Shown here: piece after piece, positions 62,184 through 64,000 of the stretch
Position numbering within the stretch: position 1 is the first letter of the stretch
Layout: each line of letters starts with the position of its first letter
Source: JAGOEY01 sp017997515
GTDB taxonomy: Bacteria > Pseudomonadota > Gammaproteobacteria > Burkholderiales > Burkholderiaceae_C
DNA: 64,000 bases
NCBI GenBank assembly: GCA_026314275.1
Contig: CP111109.1
Location: forward strand, 3,844,001-3,908,000
Reading direction: 5' to 3'
Translations under genes and position numbers: made by a program
Notes under the pieces: generated by a model
Database searches by the model: none
Seen by the model: the letters and a program-made list of their open reading frames with translations, nothing else
Told to the model about the DNA's origin: nothing

Positions 62184-63632
62184 CTACAGCAGCGGTGAGA
62201 ACAAACGGGCGGTGGCGTCCCCCAGCCGCCGCAGGAGCGGCTGGCGGCGGTGGGCGCGGACACCCGAACAGGTCTTCAGATCCACCTCGAACTGCTGGGC
62301 CAGCTGCAACGCCAGCGCCGGGCCGTACACCACGGCGCAGACTTCGTAGTTGAGCCGAAAGCTGCGGTTGTCAAAATTGGCGGTGCCGATAAACGCGCAG
62401 TTGTCGTCCACCACCAGTGTCTTGGAGTGCAGCATGCGGTCTTTGTACTCGTCGATGCGCACGCCGGCGGCGATCAGTTCGTCGTAGTACGAACGGGCCG
62501 CGGCACTCACCACCAGCGAGTCGCTGCGGCGCGGCACCATCAAACGCACGTCCACACCGCGCAGGGAGGCACTGGTCAGCGCCATCAGCGCGGGCTCACC
62601 CGGCACAAAATACGGCGTGGTGAGCCAAACCCGGCTGAGTGCGCCATCAATCGCCGCCACATACATGCGGTGGATCGACTCCATCGCACTGTCGGGGCCG
62701 GACGTGAGGATCTGCACCAGGTAGGTGCCCGCCCCCATGCTGGGCATCAGGCGTGGCAGGGTGTCCACCAGCTTTTCGGCGGGCTCTCCGGTGGAATAGG
62801 TCCAGTCTTCCAGAAACGTCAGTTGCAGCCAGCGCACCACGCTGCCCTCCAGCCGCAGATGCACGTCGTGGTAAGCGTCGTCACGCGCACGTGGGTCTTC
62901 TTCATCGGTGAAATTGATGCCGCCGGTAAAACCCACCTGCCCATCACACACCACAATTTTGCGGTGGGTGCGGTAGTTGGTCACCGGGCGCCAGCGGCGG
63001 CCAATGCGGGTGTCGTGGAACCACGCAAACTGCACACCCGCCTTGACCATCGGGTCGATAAAACTGCGACGCAGATCCTGCGATCCCAGGGCATCGACCA
63101 GCAGCCGCACCGTCACGCCCTGGTGGGCTTTTTCAATGAGCAGCTGCGCCAGCGCGTTGCCGATCTGGTCGGGCTCCAGCACGTAATACTCCAGGTGCAC
63201 ATGGTGGCGCGCCCGGCGGATCGCTTCAAAAATCGCATCAAAGGTTTTGTCGCCCCCCACCAGCAGCACCATGCTGGTGGCGGTGGACACCGGAATGCCG
63301 CAGGTGGCCGTGCCAAGCCGCGCCAGCGCCTGCATGCTGGGGGGCGCGTCTTCGGCCATTTTGCGCAGGCTGGCAATGTCGGCCTGGACAAACAGATGCG
63401 CCTGACTGCGCAGCCGCCGCGAGCGCTGCTTCTTCATGCGCTGCGGACCCAGGAAGTAATAGATCGCAAAACCGATGTAGGGCAGCAGCGCCAGGCACAT
63501 GATCCAGCTCAGCGTGGCCACCGGTGCGCGTTTTTGCAGAATGATCCACACCGCCAGAATCACGAAATACACAGCCCATGCCACCGACAGAGCGGTCACA
63601 GCGGGCTGGAAATCAAAGAAGATAAAAGGCAT
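62184..63632 (-). CDS. cls: Cardiolipin synthase
   Basis: 482 residues from ATG 63632. Two N-terminal helices (ALSVAWAVYFVILAVWIILQ, ATLSWIMCLALLPYIGFAIYYFLG) anchor it in the inner membrane. Phospholipase D domain with two HKD motifs: YRTHRKIVVCDGQVGFTGGINF and MLHSKTLVVDDNCAFIGTANFDNRS. Condenses two phosphatidylglycerols, or PG with PE, to cardiolipin. 51 bases upstream of sbcB. Confidence 0.95.
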   Translation of the reverse strand: MPFIFFDFQPAVTALSVAWAVYFVILAVWIILQKRAPVATLSWIMCLALLPYIGFAIYYFLGPQRMKKQRSRRLRSQAHLFVQADIASLRKMAEDAPPSMQALARLGTATCGIPVSTATSMVLLVGGDKTFDAIFEAIRRARHHVHLEYYVLEPDQIGNALAQLLIEKAHQGVTVRLLVDALGSQDLRRSFIDPMVKAGVQFAWFHDTRIGRRWRPVTNYRTHRKIVVCDGQVGFTGGINFTDEEDPRARDDAYHDVHLRLEGSVVRWLQLTFLEDWTYSTGEPAEKLVDTLPRLMPSMGAGTYLVQILTSGPDSAMESIHRMYVAAIDGALSRVWLTTPYFVPGEPALMALTSASLRGVDVRLMVPRRSDSLVVSAAARSYYDELIAAGVRIDEYKDRMLHSKTLVVDDNCAFIGTANFDNRSFRLNYEVCAVVYGPALALQLAQQFEVDLKTCSGVRAHRRQPLLRRLGDATARLFSPLL

Positions 63633-63780
63633 TGCGCGGTAGGTTGGGCTGAGAACGTGTCGAATGAAGCTTCGGGCAATGCGCCACACGCCGATGGCAT
63701 CTTAACGTTGTGCCGCGGCACGGCACGGGAGGGTTGGCCGGTGTAAAGTCACAGTTCCCAACGACCCATGCCCCATCCCC

Positions 63781-64000
63781 ATGAACGACTTGTATGCCGA
63801 CCTGGCCGCGTTACGCCGAATACTGGATACCGGTGGCCTGGCAGCCGGCCTGCAGTTTCTGAACGCACGGGTGGACTACCGTTGTTCGGCCATCTACCGG
63901 CTGGACAAGCTGACCATGCAAAACGTGGTGACCTACGACCGCACCGGCGCGGTCAGCAATGCGTTGGTGGCCGTGCCGCTGACCGACAGCTTTTGCCAGC
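63781..64000 (+). CDS. GAF-domain protein, 5' part only
   Basis: From ATG 63781: about 73 codons, MNDLYADLAALRRILDTGGL...NARVDYRCSAIYRLDKLTMQNVVTYDRTGAV...VPLTDSFCQ, continuing off the right edge. The SAIYRLD and PLTDSFC elements belong to the start of a GAF sensory domain, as found at the head of signalling proteins (e.g. diguanylate cyclases). What follows the domain lies outside the window. Divergent from cls. Confidence 0.8.
   Translation, partial: MNDLYADLAALRRILDTGGLAAGLQFLNARVDYRCSAIYRLDKLTMQNVVTYDRTGAVSNALVAVPLTDSFCQ

Noticed and set aside
62250..63746. Plus-strand open frame of 498 codons opposite cls
   Set aside because: Antisense of conserved HKD motifs, Gln/His-rich, no domain; a shadow.

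Overview
This 64-kb window is GC-rich, densely coding bacterial chromosome from a betaproteobacterium, most likely Comamonadaceae close to Rhodoferax/Polaromonas. That assignment is inferred from protein families and gene order: a monomeric isocitrate dehydrogenase beside a homodimeric one, exbB-exbD-lpxK-trm112-kdsB-adk, yebC-purD-hemF-nadD-rsfS-rlmH-maf-rng, and a GTP cyclohydrolase II-like/DUF1688/upp pyrimidine cluster. I see no rRNA or tRNA genes, CRISPR array, prophage or plasmid backbone.

Layout. 1-2.9 kb is a scar: a frameshifted IS91-family transposase running off the left edge, the 3' third of a dihydrolipoamide dehydrogenase gene, and a 5'-truncated gltS; the last two lost their 5' ends at one junction near 1950. 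2.9-13.7 kb holds a GntP permease/patatin pair, a lipase-like hydrolase, two isocitrate dehydrogenases around a DUF192 protein, sodB and xseA. 14-19.9 kb is envelope and nucleotide metabolism (exbB-exbD-lpxK-trm112-kdsB-adk), then asparaginase and lexA with two tandem SOS boxes. 20-26.2 kb is decaying: a frameshifted 2-hydroxyacid dehydrogenase and a fimV-like gene split by a complete IS256-family element. 26.2-31.9 kb is a probable acyl-CoA catabolic group with a Crp/Fnr regulator. 31.9-40.3 kb is the purD-to-rng housekeeping run. 43-46.7 kb is a SigF/NrsF-controlled bufferin (copper-peptide) locus with mirrored SigF-type promoters. 46.9-51.5 kb is a URC-type uracil catabolism cluster plus cytosine deaminase. 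53.4-55.1 kb is a small integron: SOS-boxed integrase, attI-like region, one qacE-like cassette and a typical 60-bp attC. 55.2-64 kb holds a frameshifted panE, a sirtuin, a molybdate transporter, a PLP-dependent sulfur enzyme, sbcB, cls and the start of a GAF-domain gene.

Two repeat classes cut across these regions. Nine copies of a ~50-70 bp imperfect palindrome are scattered through the window; at least five lie inside reading frames (xseA, lpxK, asparaginase, nadD, the URC4 N-terminus) without breaking them. A 162-bp near-perfect palindrome sits in front of the molybdate transporter gene.

The points most worth following are the coding-sequence-tolerated repeat family, the symmetric SigF promoters of the bufferin locus, the single-cassette qac integron with an SOS box, the lpd/gltS junction scar, and the RsfS protein with a histone-H1-like tail. 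Everything was read by eye; family names rest on motif recognition and no search was run.
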